Positions 1-9,440 of a stretch of 64,000 bases of DNA are shown here, one piece after another (position 1 is the first letter of the stretch; every line of letters begins with the position of its first letter). A model generated the notes under the pieces. The model worked only from the letters and a program-made list of their open reading frames with translations, ran no database searches and was not told the DNA's origin. The position numbers were made by a program, and so were the translations under genes. Source of the DNA: J027 sp965215855 (lineage in GTDB: Bacteria > Chloroflexota > Anaerolineae > Aggregatilineales > J027); assembly GCA_965215855.1 (NCBI GenBank), contig CBDCER010000003.1:496001-560000 (forward strand), written 5' to 3'.

Positions 1-804
1 CGATCCACCGCTCGCCGCGAAGGGGATGTTTACATTCTCAACGGCGAGAAAATGTGGATCAGTCTCGCAACCAAAGCACATCATCATCTGGTTTTTGCCA
101 AGACCGATCCTCACGCCGAGCCAGCCCATCACAGCATCACCGCCTTCATGGTCACCAGCGATATGAAGGGTGTCACCACTGGCGATATTCACGGCAAGCT
201 CGGTGTCCGTGCTGGTTCAACAGGCTGGATCGCCATGCAAGATGTTGAGGTTCCCATATCGCATCGCATTGGCGAAGAAGGCGAAGGTTTCTACATCGCC
301 ATGGCCGCTCTTGACAATGGCCGCTACACAGTTGGCGCTGGGGCCGTCGGCTTGATTCGTGCCTGCCTCGAAGATAGCCTGAAATATTCGATGGAACGCA
401 AAACCTTCGGCAAAGAAATCGCCAAACACCAACTGGTTCAGCAGAAAATTGCCTACATGCAGCAATGGTATGACGCCTCCCAATTACTGATCTACAAAGC
501 CGGGTGGCTCAAGAATCAGGGTATCCGCAACACCCGCGAAACCAGCATGGCGAAATGGTACGCCACCGATATGAGTGTAAAAGCTGCCCTGGAAGCCATC
601 CAGATTCACGGAGCCTATGGCTACAGCGATGAATATGACGTAGAACGCTATCTACGGAATGGTAAGGGCGCGGTGATTTACGAAGGAACCAGCGAGATTC
701 ATCAGTTAATGCAGGCTGGCTATGCCTTCGGTTTTCGCCAGGATCGTCCGCTACGCTGTGAACTACCCGCTTACGATCCCGAATACTGGCAGGCCGAAGT
801 CTAG
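1..804 (+). CDS. Acyl-CoA dehydrogenase, C-terminal part (5' end outside window)
   Basis: The frame is open from base 1 and ends at TAG 804, leaving 267 codons of a protein that is normally about 380-390 residues, so roughly the N-terminal third lies upstream. The visible part starts in the middle beta-barrel domain (NGEKMWIS) and runs through the C-terminal helical domain. The IYEGTSEIHQ segment near the end carries the Glu that acts as catalytic base in many family members. The enzyme oxidises an acyl-CoA to the 2-enoyl-CoA using FAD and passes electrons to ETF. The next two genes are etfB and etfA, which fits this role. Acyl chain-length specificity cannot be read from the sequence. Confidence 0.93.
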   Translation, partial: RSTARREGDVYILNGEKMWISLATKAHHHLVFAKTDPHAEPAHHSITAFMVTSDMKGVTTGDIHGKLGVRAGSTGWIAMQDVEVPISHRIGEEGEGFYIAMAALDNGRYTVGAGAVGLIRACLEDSLKYSMERKTFGKEIAKHQLVQQKIAYMQQWYDASQLLIYKAGWLKNQGIRNTRETSMAKWYATDMSVKAALEAIQIHGAYGYSDEYDVERYLRNGKGAVIYEGTSEIHQLMQAGYAFGFRQDRPLRCELPAYDPEYWQAEV

Positions 805-848
805 CCCGAATCTTTGATGGAACATGAACGTTAACAACGGAATTGTAG

Positions 849-868
849 GGGGTGTGCTACAGCACCCC
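849..868. other. Small intercistronic hairpin between acyl-CoA dehydrogenase and etfB
   Basis: GGGGTG and CACCCC form a perfect 6-bp stem around an 8-nt loop. There is no T-run on either side, so this is not a convincing terminator. It may be an mRNA end or attenuating structure in the 171-bp gap before etfB. Confidence 0.3.
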
Positions 869-975
869 ACCAGCAGCACCCAAACCGCATGAACACTGCG
901 ATTATGGGCACGCTGTACGGGCAGATCAATATATCCGCCCGATCTGATATTTTTAATAAATAAGGAGGTTTTGAT

Positions 976-1752
976 TTGCACGTTGTTGTTTTAACCAAAA
1001 GCACACCGGATACAGCGGCAAAAGTGACGGTGGACGACGGGAAAGTGGCCTGGAAAGAAGCCATGGTCATCAATCCCTGGGACGAATATGCTGTCACCGA
1101 AGCTGTACTCCTGAAGGATGCCCATAGCGTCAAAGCAACCATTGCCACTCTCGGCACCGAAGAACACGCCGAAGCACTTAAACAAGGGCTGGCAATCGGT
1201 TGCGACCAGGCCATCCGCATCTGGGATGACACACTCGTAGGGCACGATTCGCTGCAATACGCCAAAGCAGCGGCGGCAGCAGTGCAAAAACTCGAAGATG
1301 TCAGCTTGGTGTTGTTCGGCAGAGAGTTCGCCGATACCAGTACCGATCTGCATGTCTATCAGGTCGCCCGCAAACTCGGCTGGCCCGTCCTGGGGTCCGT
1401 CGGCAAGATTCTAGAAATCGATTTCGACGCTGGGACCATCAAGGTCGAGCGTATGGTCGAGCAAGGCAAACAGGTCGTCACCAGCCAACTACCGGCTGTC
1501 ATATCGGTCTTGAAAGACATCAACGAACCCAAGTATCCGTCTTTCATCGGCATTCGCAAAGCTGCCAAAGCCACCATTCCCGTTTGGGATATGGCTGAAC
1601 TAGGCCTTGATACCGGTGCGACGCAGGTACAGGTGACCGCCTACACCGAGCCACCTAAGCGTGAAGGCGAAGTGGAAATCATCGACGGCGACAGTCCGGC
1701 TGACATTGCGGCAACGCTGGCCGACAGGTTGATGGAGGAAAAGGTGCTATGA
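976..1752 (+). CDS. etfB: Electron transfer flavoprotein beta subunit
   Basis: A 258-residue protein of typical EtfB length. It pairs with EtfA to carry electrons from acyl-CoA dehydrogenases toward the quinone pool. Visible family features are the VVLTKSTPDTA start, the NPWDEYAVTEA segment and the FGREFADTSTDLHVYQVARKL region. The start is TTG at 976: a strong AAGGAGG (962-968) lies 7 nt upstream and no better in-frame start exists. It overlaps etfA by 4 bases (ATGA), indicating translational coupling. The acyl-CoA dehydrogenase just upstream is a likely electron donor. Confidence 0.95.
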   Translation: MHVVVLTKSTPDTAAKVTVDDGKVAWKEAMVINPWDEYAVTEAVLLKDAHSVKATIATLGTEEHAEALKQGLAIGCDQAIRIWDDTLVGHDSLQYAKAAAAAVQKLEDVSLVLFGREFADTSTDLHVYQVARKLGWPVLGSVGKILEIDFDAGTIKVERMVEQGKQVVTSQLPAVISVLKDINEPKYPSFIGIRKAAKATIPVWDMAELGLDTGATQVQVTAYTEPPKREGEVEIIDGDSPADIAATLADRLMEEKVL

Positions 1753-2714
1753 TTTTTGTCTGGATTGAACACTTTGATGGCAAACTTGTACAAGCATCTC
1801 GCGAAGCATTAGGACTGGCCCGCGAACTGGGTGACCCTGTCATGGCGCTGGTATTTGGTCAGGGTGTGGATGATATTGCAGAAGAGGCTTTTCACTACGG
1901 AGCCGATTCCGTCCTGAAATCCGATGATCCAACGCTGGCCGATTTTCGCGCCGAACCCTACATCGCCCTATTAGCTAAACTGGTCAATGAACAGTCTCCA
2001 GCCTTTGTTGTCGCGGCTGCCACTGTGCGTGGCCGCGAAATCATGGGCGGTGCAGCGGCTGATGTCGAGGCTCCGCTGTTGCATGATGTGGTCGGCCTGG
2101 GGAAGCAAGACGGCAAGCTAGTGGCAACCCGCGCCATGTACGCAGGCAAGATTCTGGCTACCGAGGCTGTGGTCAGCGATAGCCCCCAATTCGTCACGCT
2201 ACGGAGCCGTGCTTTCAAGGCGCTAGATGCCGATACCGGTCGCTCCGGCGATGTGGCTGACGTAGCTCCCGTGCTGGCTGAAGACGAAATTGCAACCAAG
2301 ATGGTCAGCTTTGAGGCCAGCGTCGGCGAAGTCAACCTGACAGACGCGGCTATCATTGTTTCGGGTGGACGCGGTGTCAATGGCCCAGAAGGTTTCGATC
2401 CCATTCGTGACCTAGCAAGTGTCTTAGGTGGCGCTGTCGGCGCAAGTCGTGCTGCCGTAGATGCTGGCTGGATTGCCTACTCGCATCAGGTCGGCCAAAC
2501 CGGCAAGGTTGTCAGCCCCGATCTCTACATCGCTGCTGGCATCTCCGGTGCGATCCAGCATCAAGCCGGTATGCGGACCAGCAAGCTAATTGTAGCAATC
2601 AACAAAGATGCTGAAGCACCAATCTTCGGTTTGGCGCAATATGGTGTGGTGGGCGATTTATTTGATATTGTCCCCGCCCTGACAACAGCCTTAAAGGAAC
2701 GTTTAGGCAAATAG
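1749..2714 (+). CDS. etfA: Electron transfer flavoprotein alpha subunit
   Basis: A 321-residue EtfA. The N-terminal half is the ETF alpha/beta-type fold. The C-terminal half (about residues 195-321) is the FAD-binding domain, with SGGRGVNGPEGF, GASRAAVDAGW, QVGQTGKVVSPDLYIA, GISGAIQH and the INKDAEAPIF end motif, all typical of the family. The start codon overlaps the etfB stop. The gene converges on the sensor kinase at 2775; only a weak GC-rich stem with a T-run (about 2737-2766) lies between them. Confidence 0.95.
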   Translation: MIFVWIEHFDGKLVQASREALGLARELGDPVMALVFGQGVDDIAEEAFHYGADSVLKSDDPTLADFRAEPYIALLAKLVNEQSPAFVVAAATVRGREIMGGAAADVEAPLLHDVVGLGKQDGKLVATRAMYAGKILATEAVVSDSPQFVTLRSRAFKALDADTGRSGDVADVAPVLAEDEIATKMVSFEASVGEVNLTDAAIIVSGGRGVNGPEGFDPIRDLASVLGGAVGASRAAVDAGWIAYSHQVGQTGKVVSPDLYIAAGISGAIQHQAGMRTSKLIVAINKDAEAPIFGLAQYGVVGDLFDIVPALTTALKERLGK

Positions 2715-2774
2715 CTTCTCCTCACACTGATCGGGGCTGTGTCGTTGAGGCGCTGCCCTGGTTTTTCCATTGCG

Positions 2775-5700
2775 TTAATTAAAAACAAATAGGCTCTTAT
2801 TACTGGCTGATGACGACGGATCTGTCGTCGATTTGGGTACTGTAAAATGGATGCTGGTTCCCTTATTAACTTCGCTATCTACCCAAACTTTGCCCCCATG
2901 CGCCTGAACGACTTTTTGCACAATTGCCAGCCCCAGTCCCATTCCCCCGAAATGCCGCGTCATACTGCCATCAATTTGGTAAAACTGGCGGAAAATTTTA
3001 TCATATTCTTCAGACGGAATACCAATACCCTCATCGCGTATCGTCACCTGCAACATCGGGCCACCAGGGTCTCCTATCGCAATTTCGATGAGTTTGCCAT
3101 CTTTGCTGAATTTAATGGCATTGTCGATTAATGCCTCAAATACTCCTCCCATTGCCACCTGATCTACCCGTACTGGTGGCAAATTCGATTGTATCCGGGG
3201 AACGACCTTAATTCCAGCCGCCTTGGCCCGTGGATTGAGCGAGCGAACCGCCAATGCCGCCAATTGTTCCAACTGTGTATCTTTCACATTCAAGTTTTCA
3301 GCAGTGCTGGCGTGAACCGAGACCATATGCTTGACCAGATCAGCCAGGTTTTGCGCCTTATCCGCCACCATCTCCATCGTTGACCGTTGTTCATCATTCA
3401 ACGGCCCAAACGCCTCGTCGGCCAGCAAGCTCAAATATCCCAATACATGTGTCAGAGGCGTCCCCAACTCGTGTGATAAATTCTGCAATAATTCATCTTT
3501 CATTCGGCCAGCTTCTTCGACCTCACGATAGGCAGCCTCAAGTGCATCGGCTCGGCGCTCCAATGAGGAGTATAGGGCTGCATTTTCCAGCGCATTGCCC
3601 ACGATATTCGCAATACCTTGCGCCAACGAGAACGCATTGGCGTCAATGCGATACCGGTCAATTGCCATCACTTGCACTACACCACTAACTTGCCCTTGAA
3701 TAGTCACGGGTGCTGTCAAATAGCCCGCTGCCCCCAAATATCGGCAATAGGTTGCCTCAATGCCTTCCAATCCTTCATACATAATAATGGATTGCGATTC
3801 CCTGGATTCGAGAATTCTTTGAATAGTCCCGAAGTCTTGTAATCGCCAATTTGGCCCGTTATTATTCGCCCAAGATTCTGTTCCAATTTCGCGCATCAAG
3901 AGTAGGTTCTGGTCTTGTAAACGATAAACTGCACACCATCGTAGTTGAGTCTGTCGCAAAGCCTCATAGCACAACGGTGTCAAATGATCCCAGGGTGATT
4001 CAATATCATGTTGCCAATCATCAATAAGCGCTTCAACCGTAGCCGCATGACTGATACCCAATGCCTCTTCACCATAAAACGTCATCAACCCAACAATCTG
4101 ATTCTTGAATCGTAGCGGCACATTCAGAGCATATCGCATCCCGCGTGCGCGCAATTCCAGATAGTCTGCTGTTTCAGGATGTATCAGGGTAATCGACGCT
4201 AGCGCCGCCTGATTTTGTCGCAAAGCCTTACTCTTGCCAGGTGCATTCGCAAGTGCAATGGCGGTGCTGGTTTCCTCAGTCCAACTAGCATCCACCACTT
4301 CCACCAACCGTGTCAGTTTTTGAGTCCGCTGGCTAATGGTCGAGATTACAACCCGGTGGACATCTAACGCCTCGCGCAAACGGCGGCTAATTTGCTGTAA
4401 CGTCGATGGCAGATCCATTGTCGATGCCACCATAGCACTCGCATCCAACAGGGTACTCAGTTCCGTTAATCGTCGTTGCGTCTGATCGAACAGTGTAGCA
4501 TTTTCAATGGCAATTGCTGCCGACGTTCCCAGATTTCCCAGCGTCTCCAGATTGGTTTCATCAAAGATGTTGCCTCTGCGGTCAAGCACAGCCAGCACGC
4601 CGATAACCTCCTTAGAAGCCACCAATGGCACAACTGCCATCGAACGTGCCTCCTGATAAGCATCAATGCCCCGCCGAAACCGATAATCAAAATTGACATC
4701 GGGCACAAACAACGGCTCTGCATTTTCAGCCACCCAGCCAAATATCCCAATACCCTTGGGCACAATGCGCCCGTGCATTTTGTTGGCCTCTCGCCCTTCG
4801 GTGGCAATAACGACCAGTTCGTCCTCGCTATTTCGTAACAACAACACTGCTGCCTCAGCGCCAACCACCTCGCGTGCCGAAGACAAAATCACTTGGATAA
4901 CATCTTCAAAAGCCACAGGAGAATTGATGGTCCGTGTGGCTTTGTTTAACGCTTCCAATTGTTGAGTTTGCCGTTGCAGAGCTTGTTCGTGGGCACGCAG
5001 ATCAGTTAAATCACTCAAGACAATGACGGTACTATTTCCCTCATCTTCCAGGTCTCGCGCCACCACCAACGACATCAACACCGGCACAACTTGTCCGGCT
5101 TTTGTTTGCAATGTTTGAACCGACGACAAATTGCTATATTGGTGCGACATAACCATGTCGCGGCTCTCGTTAGTAAACAACATACCAACAGGTTGCCCCA
5201 GCAGTTCCCGATTACGATAACCAGTTATCATTAAGAGCCGCTGGCTGGCATAGGTAATTTGCCCGGCCTCATTGGCTATCACCAGCCCATCGCCAATGGT
5301 ATCGAGTACCACTTTATAAAAGTTTTGCTCAGATTGGCGTTGGACAAGGCTAATATTCAGTTGTTCCTCAAACTCCAATAAATCTAGCTCCAAGACAGCC
5401 TGCCGACGCACAACCCGAATTAGCTGATGCCCTTGCTCCGAGTTCATGATCTCGTCGGTTTGCGTGCCCAACACTAGCACCCCTAACATCCGATCATCAC
5501 GTCGCAACGGCAATAGGGCAACATAGTGCAATTCGAAGCTGGTCAGCATCGACATTAAGGGCGTACCACCCACGATGGTATCTAATCGCGCTGTTTCCAA
5601 TCCTACCAGTGGCGTATTTCGCAAGAGAACTTCGGCCAGAGGATTTTCGCCGTACTCGCCGATGAAAATCCCTTCCCCATAGGTCTCCCCCAAGGCTTGC

Positions 5701-5828
5701 AAAAACGTTTCATCCATCCCTTCCGACGAAATAGCACCAGTAACCAGAATGCCATCTTCATAAAGCAGCAACCAGGCTAATTGACAAGACAGGATAGACA
5801 ACGCAGATTCAGTGATGGTACTTAACAT
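2775..5828 (-). CDS. Multi-domain sensor histidine kinase (GAF/PAS)
   Basis: About 1017 residues with no convincing transmembrane segment, so probably a cytosolic sensor. Reading order: an N-terminal GAF-like region (1-150), a short coiled coil, a PAS domain (about 168-285, starting NFYKVVLDTIGDGLVIANE), then three GAF-like regions (about 300-450, 460-600 and 620-765), then HisKA with the phospho-acceptor His in LSHELGTPL (near 786) and an HATPase with N-box ALIDNAIKF (near 903), DEGIGI and GMGLGLAIV. ATG at 5828 is preferred over TTG at 5834 because AGG sits 8 nt before it. No response regulator is adjacent, so the partner and signal are unknown. Confidence 0.9.
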   Translation of the reverse strand: MLSTITESALSILSCQLAWLLLYEDGILVTGAISSEGMDETFLQALGETYGEGIFIGEYGENPLAEVLLRNTPLVGLETARLDTIVGGTPLMSMLTSFELHYVALLPLRRDDRMLGVLVLGTQTDEIMNSEQGHQLIRVVRRQAVLELDLLEFEEQLNISLVQRQSEQNFYKVVLDTIGDGLVIANEAGQITYASQRLLMITGYRNRELLGQPVGMLFTNESRDMVMSHQYSNLSSVQTLQTKAGQVVPVLMSLVVARDLEDEGNSTVIVLSDLTDLRAHEQALQRQTQQLEALNKATRTINSPVAFEDVIQVILSSAREVVGAEAAVLLLRNSEDELVVIATEGREANKMHGRIVPKGIGIFGWVAENAEPLFVPDVNFDYRFRRGIDAYQEARSMAVVPLVASKEVIGVLAVLDRRGNIFDETNLETLGNLGTSAAIAIENATLFDQTQRRLTELSTLLDASAMVASTMDLPSTLQQISRRLREALDVHRVVISTISQRTQKLTRLVEVVDASWTEETSTAIALANAPGKSKALRQNQAALASITLIHPETADYLELRARGMRYALNVPLRFKNQIVGLMTFYGEEALGISHAATVEALIDDWQHDIESPWDHLTPLCYEALRQTQLRWCAVYRLQDQNLLLMREIGTESWANNNGPNWRLQDFGTIQRILESRESQSIIMYEGLEGIEATYCRYLGAAGYLTAPVTIQGQVSGVVQVMAIDRYRIDANAFSLAQGIANIVGNALENAALYSSLERRADALEAAYREVEEAGRMKDELLQNLSHELGTPLTHVLGYLSLLADEAFGPLNDEQRSTMEMVADKAQNLADLVKHMVSVHASTAENLNVKDTQLEQLAALAVRSLNPRAKAAGIKVVPRIQSNLPPVRVDQVAMGGVFEALIDNAIKFSKDGKLIEIAIGDPGGPMLQVTIRDEGIGIPSEEYDKIFRQFYQIDGSMTRHFGGMGLGLAIVQKVVQAHGGKVWVDSEVNKGTSIHFTVPKSTTDPSSSASNKSLFVFN

Positions 5829-5876
5829 TGACAATACCTATGGCACAACTCAGCACATGGATTTTTCCATTATAGC

Positions 5877-6767
5877 TCAATCCAGATTCAGCAACACTGC
5901 AATTAACCACACCAATAAAATGATATTGGCGACCAATAACGCCTGAACCTGGATCAATCCTACCCATTCGTCCGTTTCATGCCCGCGCATATCCGTCGTT
6001 CGGTTCCGATACAAAAACCAAACCACTGGAATTGCAACGATTCCCGCCCCAGCCAACCACAAGGGAAACACCCCTTGCAAAACTGTGACAACCAGGCAAA
6101 TAGCAAACCCCATCACTGTCCCCGTCGAGAGATAGCCCGTCAAAGTTTGCCCCAATACGCTGGCTGTATTGTGCAGGCCAGCCAGTTGGTCCACCTCAAA
6201 ATCGCGGGCCTGGTTATAAAGCTGCCCATTGGCCGAGATTAAAAACGTACCGACGGTAATTACCCACAGTGTTCCCAAATTATCCGCATAAATATAAAAA
6301 GGCGCTAGAAACAGTAACGTACTCAACATCAACGCATGAGAGATAATGTCAATCAGTGGTTGGGCCTTGAGGCGCACGGGTTTCCACGAATACAAATGCG
6401 CTAGCACCAGTGTGCTGATACCAATAACGAACGGAATCAACCCACACACCGCATAAGCAATCGCTGAAATCGTGGCGACCCCCAACGACGCTCCCCACGC
6501 CGCCCGAACTGAAAGTTCCTGAGTCGTGATAGGATTTACCAACGAGCGATGCGGGTCGCGGGCATCGTCTGCCGCATCTTCAATTTCATTGACCATGAAC
6601 GCATAGGCTACTGCGCCCAGGTTAGCGAGCAACGCCACCCACAGCCGCCAATCGAGTTGAACATCGTAGACACGATACGCCACCAACCCGCCCAACCATG
6701 TCAGAATCGTGGTAAAAGGCACAAATTCTTGCCATCGTGTCAGTCTGATAAGAGCCGAAATGTTCAA
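5877..6767 (-). CDS. UbiA-family prenyltransferase
   Basis: A 296-residue integral membrane protein with about eight or nine hydrophobic helices. Both Asp-rich motifs of the UbiA superfamily are present: an NDxxDxxxD-like N60-E-x2-D64-x3-D68, and NQARDFEVDQLAG with D189 and D193. These bind Mg-diphosphate of an isoprenoid donor during transfer to an aromatic or other acceptor. The acceptor cannot be determined; quinone, chlorophyll-type and lipid acceptors all occur in the family. The start is TTG at 6767 with an upstream AAGGA. The gene is isolated, and the ISKra4 element ends only 93 bp upstream of its start, so its native promoter may have been displaced. Confidence 0.85.
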   Translation of the reverse strand: MNISALIRLTRWQEFVPFTTILTWLGGLVAYRVYDVQLDWRLWVALLANLGAVAYAFMVNEIEDAADDARDPHRSLVNPITTQELSVRAAWGASLGVATISAIAYAVCGLIPFVIGISTLVLAHLYSWKPVRLKAQPLIDIISHALMLSTLLFLAPFYIYADNLGTLWVITVGTFLISANGQLYNQARDFEVDQLAGLHNTASVLGQTLTGYLSTGTVMGFAICLVVTVLQGVFPLWLAGAGIVAIPVVWFLYRNRTTDMRGHETDEWVGLIQVQALLVANIILLVWLIAVLLNLD

Positions 6768-6859
6768 AGGACGCGCTTTCCTTAACCGTTGGCTTCAGAA
6801 TCACCTCGCGCCCAAGTGTACCTGCAACCCACCCTGTCCGCAAAGTCTCGTACTTCTAT

Positions 6860-6881
6860 GGGTGCATTTCAGTATAGTTCA
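6860..6881. repeat. Left terminal inverted repeat of the ISKra4-type element
   Basis: 22 bp, starting GGGTGCATTTCAG. It is the reverse complement of 8245-8266 with one mismatch (A/T in the middle of the AGTWTAG stretch). Confidence 0.88.
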
Positions 6882-6884
6882 CGG

Positions 6885-8210
6885 TCAAGCAGCGCGATGC
6901 CAAAGATCATCAAAATTGCCCTGCAAAACAGCAGCCCGAATGTCCAGCATACGTTCAGCAGTGGGCCGAGACCAACGCATACCTGGCCCGGTTAGGCGCA
7001 TTTTGAATTGCTTGACACCACTTTCAACCGTTCCGGAACCAATGGGATAGCCTTCCTCTTGAAAGAGCTGATAACGCATCCGGCGGCGATGAACCTGAAA
7101 GTAATGGGCGACATCCGCACAATCATGCCTGGTCAACGACCTGATAATCTTGTCGACTTGTCCTTGAAATAGGGAGGTGCGCTGGCGCTTGAACCACCGC
7201 TGGGCTTTGGTTTCATCGGTGGGATAGCGTGCTTTGGATGCTTTGGCAAGGTGTTGGGCAGCGTGATACCAATCAATGATTTGAACGCTGTCGGGAAAGT
7301 AGTCATCGGCCAGGTTCCAAATCCAGTCAGCGCCATCCGCGGTGACATTGGAGTCGGCGGCAGTGGGAACTTGGTGAGCAACGGCGACCGACCAGAGGGC
7401 GGGGCCAAACTGTTGGGTAGTCCCCAATACAGCCGTATATGCCATGTTGATGCCATGCGCTCGTTCCACCAACTCATGCGTGTCTTGATCGCGTTCTAGG
7501 TGGAGGTCAATGTCAAACACCGTGCCGACTTTCACCTCTTTCCAGCCTTCGTCACGGATATTGACCATGCCGCCATCCATGCTGATGCCTTTTCGATGGT
7601 CATGATCCTCATGTGGCCCTGGAATTTTGGTAAGCTCCAAACTCACTGCTTGCTGTTCGTGTATGACACATGCTTTCAAACGCTCACCATAAGTTTGCGT
7701 TCGACGCCAAATACTACTGGATGGAATGTGAATCCCACCAATGCGTCCAAAGACCGCTTGACAATGTTCATAGGGTAACCATCCGCTCAACCATACCATT
7801 TGTTGGGCACAGTTGGGACTATAGGCGCTGCGCGTTAGTCCCCATCGCTTATCCAGGGGGAAAAACCCTGCCCGGCAGGTTCCACAATGATAATAGTCGC
7901 GTTCAAGCCGGGTTTCTCCCGCTGTGGTAATCACCGTTTTGGGACGCGGCCCCTTGTTATATGCCCTTTTTCCACAGCGCGGACAAGCCACCTCTTTTTC
8001 AGGTTCCGCTTCCTGGCTCTCATCAACCAAATTCTCCAACACCGTCTCTCGAAACGAATGCCCACTGCTAACCGCCAATTCTTCAATATCACTCAGCAAA
8101 ATAGCTTCTGCATCGGGTTTGCGCCGTAGCATTTCATCGATGATTTGCTCGGCATCTTCCATTAGTTTTGCTTTCAATTCTTCTCGGCCCATTTTCTTGA
8201 CCTCTGCCAC
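6885..8210 (-). CDS. ISKra4-family transposase
   Basis: 441 residues. The N-terminal helical region is followed by a zinc-ribbon-like CPRCGKRAYNKG...YHCGTC segment (about 77-115) and a DDE-type catalytic core. Candidate acidic residues lie in SMDGGMVNIRDEGW, QIIDWYHAAQHL and GSGTVESGVKQFKMR. The IDWYHAAQHL and GSGxVES signatures are characteristic of ISKra4 transposases. The frame is intact. The listed start is GTG at 8210; ATG at 8192 has a better-placed GAGG (8-nt spacing) and may be the true start. Confidence 0.9.
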   Translation of the reverse strand: MAEVKKMGREELKAKLMEDAEQIIDEMLRRKPDAEAILLSDIEELAVSSGHSFRETVLENLVDESQEAEPEKEVACPRCGKRAYNKGPRPKTVITTAGETRLERDYYHCGTCRAGFFPLDKRWGLTRSAYSPNCAQQMVWLSGWLPYEHCQAVFGRIGGIHIPSSSIWRRTQTYGERLKACVIHEQQAVSLELTKIPGPHEDHDHRKGISMDGGMVNIRDEGWKEVKVGTVFDIDLHLERDQDTHELVERAHGINMAYTAVLGTTQQFGPALWSVAVAHQVPTAADSNVTADGADWIWNLADDYFPDSVQIIDWYHAAQHLAKASKARYPTDETKAQRWFKRQRTSLFQGQVDKIIRSLTRHDCADVAHYFQVHRRRMRYQLFQEEGYPIGSGTVESGVKQFKMRLTGPGMRWSRPTAERMLDIRAAVLQGNFDDLWHRAA

Positions 8211-8244
8211 TCGTTTCGTCTATTCCTCCAGTCTACTCCCGTCA

Positions 8245-8266
8245 TGAACTAAACTGAAATGCACCC
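8245..8266. repeat. Right terminal inverted repeat of the ISKra4-type element
   Basis: Reverse complement of the left end at 6860-6881 with 21/22 matches. Its last base overlaps the first base of the 9-bp target duplication of the neighbouring MITE. Confidence 0.88.
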
Positions 8267-8274
8267 CATTCCTA

Positions 8275-8481
8275 TTAGGGCAATCGCATATGCTTTCTTA
8301 ATGGAAAAATGGGCCTTATTGAACCCTCTTGACCTCATTTGATCTATGCATCCGATAAGGTTATCGGGTATTCAGCGCAACACTCAATGTCAAAGCTGCA
8401 AATTCGGTTCGATTATTGGGGATTTTGAAGGTCATAATGGCTCATTGTTCGAGAATTAAGGTTTGATATGCGATTGCCCTA
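8275..8481. mobile_element. MITE-like element with 16-bp inverted ends and a 9-bp target duplication
   Basis: TAGGGCAATCGCATAT at 8276-8291 is repeated as an exact reverse complement at 8466-8481. A weaker match continues inward on both sides (TTAAT ... ATG.GCC). CCATTCCTA occurs directly outside both ends (8266-8274 and 8482-8490); a tenth base differs (T/C). The roughly 207-bp interior has no open frame of useful size. End sequence, duplication length and size are consistent with a non-autonomous relative of an ISAs1-like element, but that family assignment is inference. Confidence 0.8.
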
Positions 8482-8631
8482 CCATTCCTACGACCAATCG
8501 TCGCACCCCACGGATTTCCGTTATAATTAATCGAGGGGTGTGCATAAGGCCGTCGCATAAAAAAATGCGTCTAAATTGATTGAGGAACAATTACGAACAA
8601 ACCACTTGGGCAAAGTCGGCAAACGCACTAG

Positions 8632-9440
8632 TCATTGTTCAAGATGCTGGGTCAAGCGAACGCCCGTGAGATACATGTTGGTGAGCATCTGAACGATGGG
8701 CTGGTGACCGCGCCAGGTCAGCGTTCGAGCGAAATTGAGCGCGGTATCAATGCTATGAGCAAGCTGCCATTCCAATGTTGATCCAGGCCGCCCCACACCC
8801 GTTCAATGGGATTGTGCTTGCTGTGATAGGGTGAATAATAGGCCAATTGCACCGTGATCTGAGTAGCATCGACATAATCCACGAGGCGCTGGATGAACTG
8901 TGTGCAGCGGCTGTGTTTTTTAGGGCCGTTATCCAGATTGATTAACACCATATTGACCTGCGGAAACCGCTGCTGCGCAACCTGCCAGATAATCGACAAG
9001 ATAATCACTGGTGACTTTGGAAGTCGTGAAATATCAGGTGGGTTTCGCCAGTATCCGGCAACAGTATGCCAATCAGGGTCAGGCTTGAAGTCATGGTCGG
9101 CAGCCTTGACCACTACCCGCGACCGTCCCCTACGCGAAAATGAGCCATCGCTACGCGGGCTTTGGTATCCATCGAAATGCGTAGCACTCTTGCACTGTCC
9201 TCGCTTTGGGTGTGTTGCTGTGCCAATTCTTCAAAGATAGCATCCGTTTCTGCTACTTTTTTGCGGCTGGCTTTTTCGTACTGGACGTAGCCGGTAGCCC
9301 GGCGCATTGATTTTCACCCGGATGGTTTCTTCGCTCGGCAGTTCCTCGTCGGTGTAGTCATATTGCTCAATGAGTTGTTGCCACACGACCTGCGCTGTTG
9401 CGATGTAGGTTTCTTTTAGCTTTTTATCGACTTCGATCAT
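8632..9440 (-). pseudogene. Decayed ISAzo13-type transposase
   Basis: Fragments of one transposase appear in order on the minus strand across several frames: MIEVDKKLKETYIATAQ (start near 9440), YTDEELPSEETIRVKIN, KKVAETDAIFEELAQ, RISMDTKARVAMAHF, KAADHDFKPDPDWHTVAG, INLDNGPKKHSRCTQF, YYSPYHSKHNPIERVWGG, DQHWNGSLL, and the C-terminus FARTLTWRGHQPIVQML ending at TGA 8632-8634. At least three or four frameshifts separate them. The N-terminus jumps from IATAQ to a middle segment, so the usual HTH region (roughly 100 residues in the family) has been deleted. It is non-functional. No terminal repeats were recognised. Confidence 0.85.

Larger units (their letters stand above)
6860..8266 (-). mobile_element. 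ISKra4-type insertion sequence, apparently complete (1407 bp)
   Basis: A single transposase gene (6885-8210) is bracketed by 22-bp terminal inverted repeats at 6860-6881 and 8245-8266 that match at 21 of 22 positions and begin GGGTGCATTTCAG. The transposase frame is uninterrupted with plausible DDE residues, so the element could be active. I could not recognise a target-site duplication: the left flank ends TTCTAT and the right flank begins CATTCC. A MITE has inserted exactly at the right boundary. Confidence 0.88.

Noticed and set aside
2737..2766. Terminator after etfA
   Set aside because: Only a 4-5 bp GGGC/GCCC stem with a long loop before the T-run; too weak to call.
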